In this document: one piece after another, positions 46,451 to 54,936 of the stretch | Layout of the letters: the number at the start of each line of letters is the position of its first letter | Position numbering within the stretch: position 1 is the first letter of the stretch | Program-made: the position numbers and the translations under genes | The notes under the pieces: generated by a model | Databases searched by the model: none | Told to the model about the DNA's origin: nothing | The model's input: the letters and a program-made list of their open reading frames with translations, nothing else | Source: Sporosarcina luteola | GTDB lineage: Bacteria > Bacillota > Bacilli > Bacillales_A > Planococcaceae | Direction: 5' to 3' | Assembly: GCF_023715585.1 (NCBI RefSeq) | Contig: NZ_JAMBOK010000004.1 | Span: 155,926 to 219,925 of the forward strand | DNA: 64,000 nucleotides

Positions 46451-46565
46451 GCTCAAGAAGAATAGAGTCGCGCTCAAGAAGAGTGGAACCGCGCTCAAGA
46501 AAAGTGAATCGCGCTCAAGAAGAGTGGAACCGCGCTCAAGAGAGTAGCATCGCGCTTAAAACAAA
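46451..46565 (+). repeat. 20/21-base-pitch array, 6 units, core GCTCAAGAA
   Basis: Cores start at 46451, 46472, 46493, 46513, 46534 and 46554 (pitches 21, 21, 20, 21, 20), reading CGCGCTCAAGAA with GAGTGGAAC-type spacers; the last unit has CTTAAA. It lies directly after the terminator of the upstream gene and before the end of the convergent patB gene. The same core as the array at 15514. Confidence 0.85.
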
Positions 46566-46618
46566 CGTGCACTCCAATAAAAAACGGAATCCTCTTAGGA
46601 TCCCGTTTTCCGTCAATC

Positions 46619-47791
46619 TTACTCCATAGCTCTAATAAATCTCTTAACTCCATCTTCAACAATCAACCGTGGAGTCGCAACGTTCATGCGAAGGAATCCT
46701 TGGCCAGCTTCGCCGTACTTCGACCCAGGCTCGAGCGCAAGCTTCCCTTTATTCAAGAGACGATCCATCATCTCATCTTCAGAAAGCCCTGTTCCTCGGT
46801 AATCAATCCACAATAAGTACGTCGCTTGCGGTTTTTGAATCTGGATTCCAGGAACGGCCTCCGTTAATGTACTGATGACGTAATCCATATTGGATGAAAC
46901 AGTCTCGAGCAAGTTTTCCAGCCATTCCTCACACTCCGTGAATGCGGAAATAAGGGCCGAAGCGGCAAATGCATTCAATTCCATTTGACCGTGAGCCAAT
47001 GCGCTTTGATGCAATGCTTCTCGAAGGTCTTCCTCTTTTGTGATCATGACTGCAGCCTGTACACCCGCCAAGTTAAATGTCTTTGTCGGTGCGACACAAG
47101 TAATGACGCGTCCGCCTTCCTCTTCTGCTAACACCGCTAACGGAATATGCTTAAATCCGGGAAGGACAAGGTCTGCATGGATTTCATCGGATAGGATCAA
47201 AACATTATATTGTTTACATAGGCGAAGGATCGTACGCAATTCCTCTTCTGTCCAAACAACGCCCCCTGGGTTGTGCGGATGGCATAAGATGAATAGCTTT
47301 ACATCTTGCTGCAGGCTTTTTTCAAAAGCATCGAAGTCGATCGAGTAGTTGCCGTTTTCTTCGCGTAGTCTGCACTCAACAATATTCCGCTTTTGATGCC
47401 CTGGCACATTGAAGAATGGGGGATACACTGGCGATGTGATTAAAATATTATCGCCGGCACTTGTGAACGTCTCCACAACTGTAGCGATTGCAGGAACGAC
47501 GCCATGATGGAAGAGCATCCAATCGTTTTCAGTTTCCCATCCGTGGCGTGATGAAAGCCAAGTCCTGACAGAGTCTTTACACTTTGCACATATATATGAA
47601 TAGCCGAAAACACCGTGATCCAGACGTTCCTGCATGGCTGCAATAATAGGCTGAGGTGCCTTAAAATCCATATCAGCAATCCACATCGGCAAGACTTCTG
47701 AAGCGTCTTCCAAGCCATAAATGGCTTCCATATTGCCCCATTTCACGGAACGGGTATTTTTTCGATCAATAACTAGTTCGAATTCTTTCAT
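46619..47791 (-). CDS. patB: MalY/PatB-type C-S lyase (cystathionine beta-lyase)
   Basis: A 390-residue fold-type I PLP enzyme. The PLP lysine lies in APTKTFNLAGVQ, the phosphate-binding and aspartate motifs are CHPHNPGG and LSDEIHADLV, and the N-terminal LPMWIADMDF is the family block. It cleaves cystathionine or other cysteine conjugates to a thiol, pyruvate and ammonia, tying in with methionine uptake elsewhere in the window. ATG 47791 is preferred to 47806 because GAGGG then lies 8 bases upstream. Confidence 0.92.
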   Translation of the reverse strand: MKEFELVIDRKNTRSVKWGNMEAIYGLEDASEVLPMWIADMDFKAPQPIIAAMQERLDHGVFGYSYICAKCKDSVRTWLSSRHGWETENDWMLFHHGVVPAIATVVETFTSAGDNILITSPVYPPFFNVPGHQKRNIVECRLREENGNYSIDFDAFEKSLQQDVKLFILCHPHNPGGVVWTEEELRTILRLCKQYNVLILSDEIHADLVLPGFKHIPLAVLAEEEGGRVITCVAPTKTFNLAGVQAAVMITKEEDLREALHQSALAHGQMELNAFAASALISAFTECEEWLENLLETVSSNMDYVISTLTEAVPGIQIQKPQATYLLWIDYRGTGLSEDEMMDRLLNKGKLALEPGSKYGEAGQGFLRMNVATPRLIVEDGVKRFIRAME

Positions 47792-47874
47792 GCGAATATC
47801 CCTCATTTCCTTTTTTCTTTTCCTTTACTATGCTATCATAAATGCAATAAAAGAAAAAAATAAGGTGACTTATC

Positions 47875-48135
47875 GTGCAAACAATCGAAATGAATAAAAA
47901 AGCAATCTTGCTGCTCGAAGAATGGGATCCTTTTAATGTCGGCAGAAAGGCATATGAACTTGAAATTGCAGATGTTGTTGCAGAGCTGCAAGTTCTTGAT
48001 CATCCGACCGATCTTGCAAAACGGATCCGTGAGATCTATGAACATTCTTATGAACTCTGGATTCCGATAGAGAAATGCATGCAAATAGCTTATAAGTTAG
48101 TAGCGATAAAATACGAAGCAAAATGTATAGTCTAA
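47875..48135 (+). CDS. yugE: DUF1871 family protein (YugE-like)
   Basis: An 86-residue helical protein with EEWDPFNVG and IYEHSYELWIPIEKC blocks, matching DUF1871 of unknown function. It is divergent from patB, as in B. subtilis yugE-patB. GTG 47875 is the start, with AAGGTG upstream. A strong terminator follows. Confidence 0.82.
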   Translation: MQTIEMNKKAILLLEEWDPFNVGRKAYELEIADVVAELQVLDHPTDLAKRIREIYEHSYELWIPIEKCMQIAYKLVAIKYEAKCIV

Positions 48136-48140
48136 TATAA

Positions 48141-48176
48141 TTCCGCATCTACGAAAATGTAGATGCGGTTTTTTCA
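48141..48176 (+). terminator. Terminator after yugE
   Basis: CCGCATCTAC pairs with GTAGATGCGG and six T residues follow. Confidence 0.93.
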
Positions 48177-48178
48177 TC

Positions 48179-48207
48179 TGAAACAAAAACCGTTTATCTC
48201 TCGTATC
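48179..48207 (+). promoter_or_regulatory. ECF-sigma-type autoregulatory promoter
   Basis: TGAAAC (48179-48184), a 17-base spacer, and CGTATC (48202-48207) match the -35/-10 pattern of SigW/SigM-like ECF promoters. It lies 33 bases before the ECF sigma gene, the position expected for autoregulation. Confidence 0.78.
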
Positions 48208-48240
48208 ATCTACAGAGGGGATAGGAAGTGAGGGGGCATT

Positions 48241-48795
48241 ATGGAAGAGGCTGATTTGATCACACGTGCGCAAAACGGGGAAAGAGAGGCATTTGCGCAA
48301 TTGATGTATCTGCACTATAGGACTGTCGAGAAGTTCGCGTACCAATGCGGCGTACGCCTCGATGATGTTTCGGATGTGACACAGGAAGTGTTCATAAAAC
48401 TTTATCGATTCCTGCCGCAATTCAACCAACAGAGGTTCACGACTTGGTTATATAAGATTACGTTAAATACAGCTCGAGATTATTACCGGAAAGAGGGTAG
48501 GGAGACTGCGAAAAAAGAGCGGATGAACAAAGCCGGTCAAGCATTATCCCAACAATCTACCGAATCCCAAGTACTCCTTTTTGAAGAAGACCGTGCATTA
48601 CATGAAGCGATCTTGCAACTGGATGAAAAGTATAGGCTTCCCCTTATCTTGTTTTATTTTCAAGACTTGACGTATCAGCAAATTGCAGATGTATTGAACA
48701 TTACATTGGCGGCAGTGAAAACCCGTATTTTCAGAGCGAAGGAAGGCTTGAAAAAAGTGATGGATGTGAAGGGAGGGGTAACACATGGCCAATGA
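48241..48795 (+). CDS. ECF-type RNA polymerase sigma factor
   Basis: A 184-residue ECF sigma factor. Region 2 spans about residues 8-85, with SDVTQEVFIKLYRFLPQF and RFTTWLYKITLNTARDYYRK covering the core-binding and -10 recognition helices. Region 4 is about residues 120-172, with DLTYQQIADVLNITLAAVKTR forming the -35 helix-turn-helix. The last 11 bases overlap the next gene, a membrane protein with anti-sigma layout, so the two are produced together. Its promoter has ECF character, implying positive autoregulation. The closest characterised B. subtilis counterpart is not clear to me. Confidence 0.93.
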   Translation: MEEADLITRAQNGEREAFAQLMYLHYRTVEKFAYQCGVRLDDVSDVTQEVFIKLYRFLPQFNQQRFTTWLYKITLNTARDYYRKEGRETAKKERMNKAGQALSQQSTESQVLLFEEDRALHEAILQLDEKYRLPLILFYFQDLTYQQIADVLNITLAAVKTRIFRAKEGLKKVMDVKGGVTHGQ

Positions 48796-50974
48796 CAATT
48801 TTGAGAAACGGATGGAGTTTTTGAAAAAGTCGTATGAACGTGTTCCCACCTCATTTGACCAGGAAGAAGTATTTCGGAAGATTGATGAGGAAGCCAGCTC
48901 CCGTAAGAATGAACAGAAAAAGCCGACCAACCATGGAGTGAGGCAGCAAATCACAGTTTGGGCGATGAGCCTTGCGAGCATTTTTATTATCGGGCTTATT
49001 GGAACCGGATTTATTCTTGAACAGAAGCAGAAATCCGAAGAGGAAAATATCGAATCTACAGTGACTGATCAATTAATTCAGGATCTATTTAAGCAATATC
49101 AGGAAGAACGTGAAAATCGCCGTGAACTGCTAAAGTTAGATGAAGTCTATTATAAACATTATGCGGGTCGTGCAGATTCAACGATGAATTTATTGAAAAA
49201 TGAAAGCTTCTTGGAAATGGTAAGGGATGGAAAACACCGGACTGACCTCCAGGAGATTTATACTCAAGCAATAGAAGAATTGAAGCTTCCTTCCGAAATG
49301 CTTGTGGACTTAAAGTACAATAATCTAGCTGAAGATGAAAAAGGCAGTATTCAATTTTTAGCAGATTACCGCGAAAAGATCCAGATGCTCATTGAAATTT
49401 ACAATCAAATAATAAAAGAGAACAAAGAGGCTGTAACCGCATATGAAGTTGATCATTCTGTCGATAAGGCCGAAATTATGATGCTGAGTACCAAAGGTTT
49501 TCCGGAGCCGCTACAGAATATTATCGGTACAATGCGTGAACAGTCAATCCGACTGTATACCGAGAAATATTCAGGGGAAATAAAGACAAGATATTTTAAC
49601 CACTTTATTTATAAAGACTTAGATTCACAGTTGCACCCAAATACGAATGCTTATACCACGATGATTATACAAGAACCCTACATGTACGGACCCATTCTTG
49701 AATACCCTGTGCTCCAGTCGAGCTCGGCCGTTACCGGTATGGAATATACTCTCCTGGAAGGGGAACAGAATTCAAGTTTATATCCGGTGTTAAAATCTTA
49801 TTACATTACATTGTTCAATGAAATTATGAAAGGCAGCGAATACACGAAAATATTTGATGCGGACGGTGTACTACTCCCCGAATACCAAGAGGCATGGAGG
49901 AATATGGCGGGAGGGGGAGAGGCAACTCCATTGCGGTACATTCTGAATCCGATTATCAAAGAGATGGAGGCTTCCGGCTGGCAAAAATCGGCGAGTTGGG
50001 AGGCGCTAAGCTATTATGATTTAGAGGAAGCGCTTGTCCTGTACCGGGAAGGAGTACTTGAGGAATATATGTATGGAGAACGACCGGATTTTCAGGATGT
50101 TACCATTCAACTGCCGAATGATTCATTCGAAAAGGAAGTTCAAGCATTATATACCGATTTCAAAAAGACATACTCCAAGTCCATTTTGAAAGGCGTCTCG
50201 CCTGTTCACGTTCTCGGAGTATTCGATTACGCCAACGAAATGGATGATCCTCGAACAATGTATTATTTGTTCAATGAAAATACATTGAAGCACAACGAAT
50301 CCGGAATTGATTATACGGTAGATTATTACGTTGATAATTGGCGTAAAGGACTCCCGTTCCTCCGCAATGCAACGAAGGTTGAATTCTACAAAGAGAAGGC
50401 TTATCGCCATGAATTGTCGTTCTACACAACTCTTGAATTTACAGGGGTCGAACGTGCTGTGCCAATGGTTTATAGTGAAAAAGGAATTTGGGAATTGGGG
50501 ACGCTGTGGATGGATAGATTGCCTAAGTACCATATGAGCCCCGAAATGGATTTCCAAGATGAACTAATGAGTATGAGTGCTTTTCACTACGAAGGATTAA
50601 TTGGCCAAGACCGTGTTGACAGCTACTTGAGATATAGTCAGCCTTTGGAGGTGCTGGGCTTGTACTTCTATGCAGGCAGCAAAGATTTCTATGAAATACA
50701 ATATGAGTTATTCTATCAAGGCGAAGGATCGGAAGCTGTCGATAAGGAAACCTATTTAAAAAAGCCCGAAAAATACTTTTTACCCTATGATGACAAAATG
50801 TATAAGAAAGCCTCCTTTCAAGGCCAAGAGCAAGACAAAGACGGAAACTGGCCTGGCATGGCAACACTTACAGTCGACACGGATTTATATCCAGACCTAC
50901 CGTCCGAAAGGAAATTCCACATGTATTGGACGGAAGACGGTTGGAGGGTGAAATTTAATCCGTTCGAGCAATAA
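48785..50974 (+). CDS. Large membrane anti-sigma-factor-like protein
   Basis: A 729-residue protein: a ~55-residue cytoplasmic part (FEKRMEFLKKSYERVPTSFD then EEVFRKID), one membrane span (about residues 56-78) and a ~650-residue outside domain without a motif that I recognise. The 11-base overlap with the ECF sigma gene and the topology make it the probable cognate anti-sigma factor that senses an envelope signal. It is far larger than the usual 200-400 residues. Segments such as ELKLPSEMLVDLK, FPEPLQNIIGTM and IIKEMEASGWQ recur in the next gene. AGGGAGGGG precedes ATG 48785. Confidence 0.8.
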   Translation: MANDNFEKRMEFLKKSYERVPTSFDQEEVFRKIDEEASSRKNEQKKPTNHGVRQQITVWAMSLASIFIIGLIGTGFILEQKQKSEEENIESTVTDQLIQDLFKQYQEERENRRELLKLDEVYYKHYAGRADSTMNLLKNESFLEMVRDGKHRTDLQEIYTQAIEELKLPSEMLVDLKYNNLAEDEKGSIQFLADYREKIQMLIEIYNQIIKENKEAVTAYEVDHSVDKAEIMMLSTKGFPEPLQNIIGTMREQSIRLYTEKYSGEIKTRYFNHFIYKDLDSQLHPNTNAYTTMIIQEPYMYGPILEYPVLQSSSAVTGMEYTLLEGEQNSSLYPVLKSYYITLFNEIMKGSEYTKIFDADGVLLPEYQEAWRNMAGGGEATPLRYILNPIIKEMEASGWQKSASWEALSYYDLEEALVLYREGVLEEYMYGERPDFQDVTIQLPNDSFEKEVQALYTDFKKTYSKSILKGVSPVHVLGVFDYANEMDDPRTMYYLFNENTLKHNESGIDYTVDYYVDNWRKGLPFLRNATKVEFYKEKAYRHELSFYTTLEFTGVERAVPMVYSEKGIWELGTLWMDRLPKYHMSPEMDFQDELMSMSAFHYEGLIGQDRVDSYLRYSQPLEVLGLYFYAGSKDFYEIQYELFYQGEGSEAVDKETYLKKPEKYFLPYDDKMYKKASFQGQEQDKDGNWPGMATLTVDTDLYPDLPSERKFHMYWTEDGWRVKFNPFEQ

Positions 50975-50991
50975 GGAAAGTTTAAAAGAGG

Positions 50992-51022
50992 AAAGACTGC
51001 CGAAATTCGGCAGTCTTTTTTC
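50992..51022 (+). terminator. Terminator after the sigma/anti-sigma operon
   Basis: AAAGACTGCCGAA pairs with TTCGGCAGTCTTT and a T-run follows. Confidence 0.93.
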
Positions 51023-51074
51023 TGTCTATTTGGTATAGTTGAAGTAGATTCAGTTTTGCAACGGAAAGTGGGGG

Positions 51075-52817
51075 ATGAGGTTGGAATATCTAGAGAAAAG
51101 TATCCTTCAAGGGGATCGAGAAGCATTTAAAGAATGGATGGAATTGCACATACGAGCTATCGAACGGCTAGCAGTGCAATATGGAATGAGGCCGCAGGAC
51201 GCTGGGAAATTGGCGGAATCGATATTCGGGAATTTATATAATGAACTTGGTCAACTTACTGAAGAGCAACTTGAAGAGAAGGCGCTATTCAGAACTTCCA
51301 TACAAAGCATGAAGGAACTTAAAGTGCAAACTTCTGAAACGGGATTGTTTCCATTCGAAGAAGACAATGAATTGCATGCACATCTAATCGATTTGCCGAT
51401 TGAAGAGAGAATCGCCTTTATTCTATCCAGCTTCCATGGAAAATCCAATGAGGATATTGCTTGGATCATGGAAACGCATCTGGAAAATGTGCAAGTATTG
51501 CTCAGCAGCTCACGAGCAAAGATGGACAGAACTGATATCGAAAAAAGGTTGGAGTTTCTTAATAGCTCATTCCATCGTCTGCGGCCTTCTTATAATGAAA
51601 GGAATATATATTATTCTACACCTAAAGAAGATTTGAACATCAATGAACCGGTCAAAATAGTCAGCCGGCAAAGAAAGCCTTTTCTACTCTGGTTCGTTGG
51701 AGTTGCTATGCTTGTGCTCCTTTTATCAGTCACTGTACTCAGAAGTGATGCATATCAGCAATCCTCTGCGGAAAAATTTATTGAAAAAAAGAGGATTTCA
51801 TTCCAGCAAGAACTGGACGAACGTTTTGATTTGATCGGGTTGCCAGAGCCAGATGAGTACGAAGCAGAAAATTATGTTCATTATAGCAATGGAACTCAGA
51901 TGAAACAGGAAATATACAGCAAAAATGCAAAGTGGGAGTTCTACAGCCTTATTCGTGATTTGGAGGATCAGGTGAAAGTGAAAGGAAAGATTGATAAAAA
52001 GGAAGCGAGCAAACGCTACAATAGTTTGATTCGTGAATTGAGATTGCCGTCTGAGATGTTGGAGCAGCTAAAAAAAGATTCATTGGCGGATGATCGTAAA
52101 GAAAGCATGGAATTTATAAAAGAATTTTACGATAAACATAATTACTTTAGGGGTGCCTATATGAGAGTTTTTATAGATCATGCTGAACTTATTTGGGGAT
52201 CTGAATTGTTCAGCGGGGGTATGGTGGATATCGAAGAATTTATTGCGAAAAAACCCGAATTTCCAATTGAACTGCAAAAAGCAATTGATGGAATGGAAAC
52301 GCAGTTTTTTTCGTTAACAGCCATTAAAGATTTTGAGCCTCTTACCTTGAAATATGAAGATCCGCAAGTGAGAGAGACATTGAAAGAAAACCTTCATCCT
52401 GATATGGAAGTTTATATATCCTTGTTAATGGATAGCTCAATTATTTATTTTGATTCGTATGCTGAACAATTGGAAAAGCTTCTTGAACTTGAAAAACAAT
52501 TGCCTAAGATGCTGGAAAGCGATCCAATTGTAAATGACTTTGACGATCGCTACATTTGGTTACTTTATTTCATGGCGGGTCTCGCTGATGCAAATGGAAT
52601 TTATGAAAGCGATTATGTAGTCAAGAAAGAAATAAGAGAGAAATGGAGACAGATTGCTTCTATAGGGGAGAAATCTCCTGCTGCAAACGTCATGCAAGAA
52701 ATTATAGGTGAAATGGAAGCTTCCAATTGGAAATCTTCGCACGAAAATGAAATTTATTCAGAATTTCCTAATCGAGTTGGTAGCAAGCTAAAGGAAGCAA
52801 GAAATAGAAATGAGTGA
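51075..52817 (+). CDS. Sigma-like/anti-sigma-like fusion protein, membrane anchored
   Basis: A 580-residue protein that reads like the two preceding genes joined. Residues 1-150 align with the ECF sigma factor: GDREAFKEWM matches GEREAFAQLM, and NEDIAWIMETHLENVQVLL matches the region-4 helix-turn-helix. Residues 152-180 (DIEKRLEFLNSSFHRLRPSY) match the anti-sigma N-terminus, residues 202-222 are a membrane span, and the outside part shares ELRLPSEMLEQLK, FPIELQKAIDGM and IIGEMEASNW. The region 2.3/2.4 helix is eroded (no TTWLYKI equivalent), and the last ~280 residues of the anti-sigma are absent. ATG 51075 or TTG 51081 could be the start. Confidence 0.82.
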   Translation: MRLEYLEKSILQGDREAFKEWMELHIRAIERLAVQYGMRPQDAGKLAESIFGNLYNELGQLTEEQLEEKALFRTSIQSMKELKVQTSETGLFPFEEDNELHAHLIDLPIEERIAFILSSFHGKSNEDIAWIMETHLENVQVLLSSSRAKMDRTDIEKRLEFLNSSFHRLRPSYNERNIYYSTPKEDLNINEPVKIVSRQRKPFLLWFVGVAMLVLLLSVTVLRSDAYQQSSAEKFIEKKRISFQQELDERFDLIGLPEPDEYEAENYVHYSNGTQMKQEIYSKNAKWEFYSLIRDLEDQVKVKGKIDKKEASKRYNSLIRELRLPSEMLEQLKKDSLADDRKESMEFIKEFYDKHNYFRGAYMRVFIDHAELIWGSELFSGGMVDIEEFIAKKPEFPIELQKAIDGMETQFFSLTAIKDFEPLTLKYEDPQVRETLKENLHPDMEVYISLLMDSSIIYFDSYAEQLEKLLELEKQLPKMLESDPIVNDFDDRYIWLLYFMAGLADANGIYESDYVVKKEIREKWRQIASIGEKSPAANVMQEIIGEMEASNWKSSHENEIYSEFPNRVGSKLKEARNRNE

Positions 52818-52928
52818 ATCTTTACAATTTATCCGTCAAATCTTTTGATTGGAAAGGGCTCACTATGGTATAATTGCGGATGGCCGTATAGGCAGATTCG
52901 ATACCAAAAAGATTGGGAGCTGTTTCAC

Positions 52929-53303
52929 ATGGGTAAAAAATACGAAGTGGGGGAAGAGTTGACTGGCAAGGTGACAGGCATCCAGCCATATGGAGCATTT
53001 GTCGCACTTGATGAAGAAACGCAAGGTCTCGTCCATATTTCAGAAATCACATATGGGTTTGTCAGAGATATCAATGACTATCTAGCTGTAGGCGATGAAG
53101 TAAAAGTGAAAGTGTTGGAGGTCGATCGTAATGCAGGAAAGATCAGCCTTTCCATCCGTTCACTTCAAGAAGCGCCAAACAACCACCAAAAACCAGGCCG
53201 TCCCCGTAAATCGCTGCAAGATAAAGTAAAAGAGCAGGATGCGGAAGGCTTCAATTCATTAAAAGACAAATTGAAAGACTGGATCGATCGATCGGGGTAC
53301 TAA
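52929..53303 (+). CDS. yugI: S1 RNA-binding domain protein (YugI/GSP13-like)
   Basis: A 124-residue protein with one S1 domain (about residues 5-75: GKVTGIQPYGAFVALDEETQ, GLVHISEI, GDEVKVKVLEVD, GKISLSIR) and a basic C-terminal tail with PGRPRKSLQDK. YugI is a ribosome-associated general stress protein. GGGAGC before ATG 52929 sets the start; the open frame back to 52845 is promoter DNA. It is followed by an interspersed repeat. Confidence 0.9.
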   Translation: MGKKYEVGEELTGKVTGIQPYGAFVALDEETQGLVHISEITYGFVRDINDYLAVGDEVKVKVLEVDRNAGKISLSIRSLQEAPNNHQKPGRPRKSLQDKVKEQDAEGFNSLKDKLKDWIDRSGY

Positions 53304-53308
53304 AAGAA

Positions 53309-53484
53309 AAGCGGAGAGTGGCGGTTAGTAGAAGTTCGGAGTCTAAGTTCGCCGCGTCCTGCGGCAACGACTCCATGACCGGCATCATGCCGGCCTCAGG
53401 CATAAGACGAAGATGCGAAGTGGCGGTTTTTGCCACACAGCGGCTTTGGCTTATGACCCGAGAGTCTGCCACTCGGAGCTAGAC
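53309..53484. repeat. Interspersed repeat after yugI
   Basis: Its ends are complementary (AAGCGGAGAGTGGCGG versus CTGCCACTCGGAGCTAG). The interior has CCGGC/GCCGG and TGGCGG..CCACA hairpins and the shared block CTAAGTTCGCCGCGTCCTG. It is about 80-85% alike by eye to 56524-56700. Confidence 0.75.
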
Positions 53485-53502
53485 GTGAAAAACACAAAAA
53501 AA

Positions 53503-53541
53503 CGGGAGAAGGCATTTTGAGCCTATCTCCCGTTTTTTAAT
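53503..53541. terminator. Terminator at the 3' end of the RocR-like gene
   Basis: AACGGGAGA and TCTCCCGTT form the stem, with T-runs on both strands. It overlaps the last codons of the minus-strand gene. Confidence 0.8.
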
Positions 53542-54836
53542 TTCTTCAATCGATATTGAAGGTTCTGCCTGCTCATGCCAAGTGCATTTGCCGTTTTCGT
53601 TATATTGTCGTCGTGAAGCTTCATCGCCTTCTGTAAATAATACTCTTCCGCTTCCTTTAAATAGCGATCGAGCGGAAGAAGCCCCTTTTCGGGATTCACG
53701 ATGAAATCGACTGCCTGTGTAGGTGTATCGCCCATTCCGTCGCATTTCAACCGGAAATGAAGAGGCAGCATTTCATACGTGATTTCCGTCTCGGTAGTGG
53801 CGAGGGAAGAGATTTCATCAAGAAGAAATTCAAGCTCCCGCATATTCCCTGGCCAATTATAGCGAAGGAATAAGTCTTCCACTTCCTTTGTGATTCCGGA
53901 GAGGGAAGTTCCGAACCTTTCCTGCCGTCTGGCAAAATAGGTCGTTACAAACGGTACAATATCTTCTTTTCGTTTCCTTAACGGGGATATCCGTATTGTG
54001 AAAGAAGCGAAGAAATAATAGAGATCCTTCAAAAGAATTCCTTTGGCAATCAATTCGACAGGGTCCTCACCGATGCTTGCAATGAATTGGCGGTCGGCAG
54101 TAGTGGATCTTTTTAAGTAAGTAAAGAGTTTCTGCTGAAGGGAAATGGATAATAAATCGATACGTTCACAGAATAACGTGAACGGTTCCGAAATCTTCAA
54201 GTCATCGTCAAGCCGATCGATAAGTTCTGCATCCGATTGGTGACAATGTAGCGTAAGAAAGCGGCCGTTTGCAGGTGACGTTTCATAATGAATGCTCTCA
54301 GCCAATAAATCTTTTCCTGTACCTGACTCGCCGATAAGGAGGACAGGCAATTTTGCACTAGATGCTTTGCGGGCTGTCGATATGACTGTCTTCATTTCAT
54401 CCGAAGCAGCGACAATCTTGTTGAATGTTACCGGATCGCTGTTTTTCCGCAATGGGTGCAGGATGAACCTTTCAAGTGCAGTGACATCCCTAGCAATCTC
54501 CACCGCTCCGACGAGCTCACCTTCATGGAATACAGGATAGGTATCATTGATTGTCGTAATTTCATGCCCTTTCCGATTCCAATACGTCTGCTTCACATTC
54601 AGCTGCTCCATGCCGCTTTGCAGCACTTTCAATAAAGTGCTCTCTTCCTGATCGAAGTTGAATAACTCCAGGATGGAGCGGTCGCCGACTTCTTCGAGTT
54701 CCAATCCTTCTATCGCTTTCATCTTATCGTTATAGATAACGGTTCTGCCGGAATGATCCACTGCATGGATCCCGACACCGGCTCGATTCACTGCGAATTC
54801 ATATAAGGGAAAAAGGTTCTTTTCAGTTTTATTCAC
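53523..54836 (-). CDS. rocR: RocR-like AAA+ transcriptional regulator lacking the sigma-54 contact loop
   Basis: A 437-residue protein with an N-terminal PAS domain (about residues 12-125), an AAA+ domain (about 140-345) and a C-terminal Fis-type helix-turn-helix (KTANALGMSRQNLQYRLKKL). Walker A is intact (GESGTGK, 169-175), but the segment that should carry GAFTGA and the Walker B DE pair is shortened to LIDRLDDDLKISEPF and FCERIDLLS. Without GAFTGA it should not activate sigma-54 polymerase. It is divergent from rocA, as expected for an arginine/ornithine catabolism regulator, and may act like TyrR at SigA promoters. Confidence 0.8.
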   Translation of the reverse strand: MNKTEKNLFPLYEFAVNRAGVGIHAVDHSGRTVIYNDKMKAIEGLELEEVGDRSILELFNFDQEESTLLKVLQSGMEQLNVKQTYWNRKGHEITTINDTYPVFHEGELVGAVEIARDVTALERFILHPLRKNSDPVTFNKIVAASDEMKTVISTARKASSAKLPVLLIGESGTGKDLLAESIHYETSPANGRFLTLHCHQSDAELIDRLDDDLKISEPFTLFCERIDLLSISLQQKLFTYLKRSTTADRQFIASIGEDPVELIAKGILLKDLYYFFASFTIRISPLRKRKEDIVPFVTTYFARRQERFGTSLSGITKEVEDLFLRYNWPGNMRELEFLLDEISSLATTETEITYEMLPLHFRLKCDGMGDTPTQAVDFIVNPEKGLLPLDRYLKEAEEYYLQKAMKLHDDNITKTANALGMSRQNLQYRLKKLKNGR

Positions 54837-54885
54837 GAATCAACACCGTCCGTTTACTTTTTTTTTGCAAAATAAACAAAAACAC

Positions 54886-54914
54886 TTGAATTATGCAACA
54901 ATCTCTTGCATTAT
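54886..54914 (+). promoter_or_regulatory. Candidate SigA promoter of rocA
   Basis: TTGAAT (54886-54891), a 17-base spacer, and CATTAT (54909-54914). No TGGCAC-N5-TTGC sigma-54 element is seen between the two genes. Confidence 0.5.
54893..54911. promoter_or_regulatory. Candidate RocR operator 1
   Basis: ATGCAA, a 7-base spacer, and TTGCAT form a perfect inverted repeat lying between the -35 and -10 elements. Confidence 0.65.
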
Positions 54915-54936
54915 TATATATGGAACTATCGATTAA

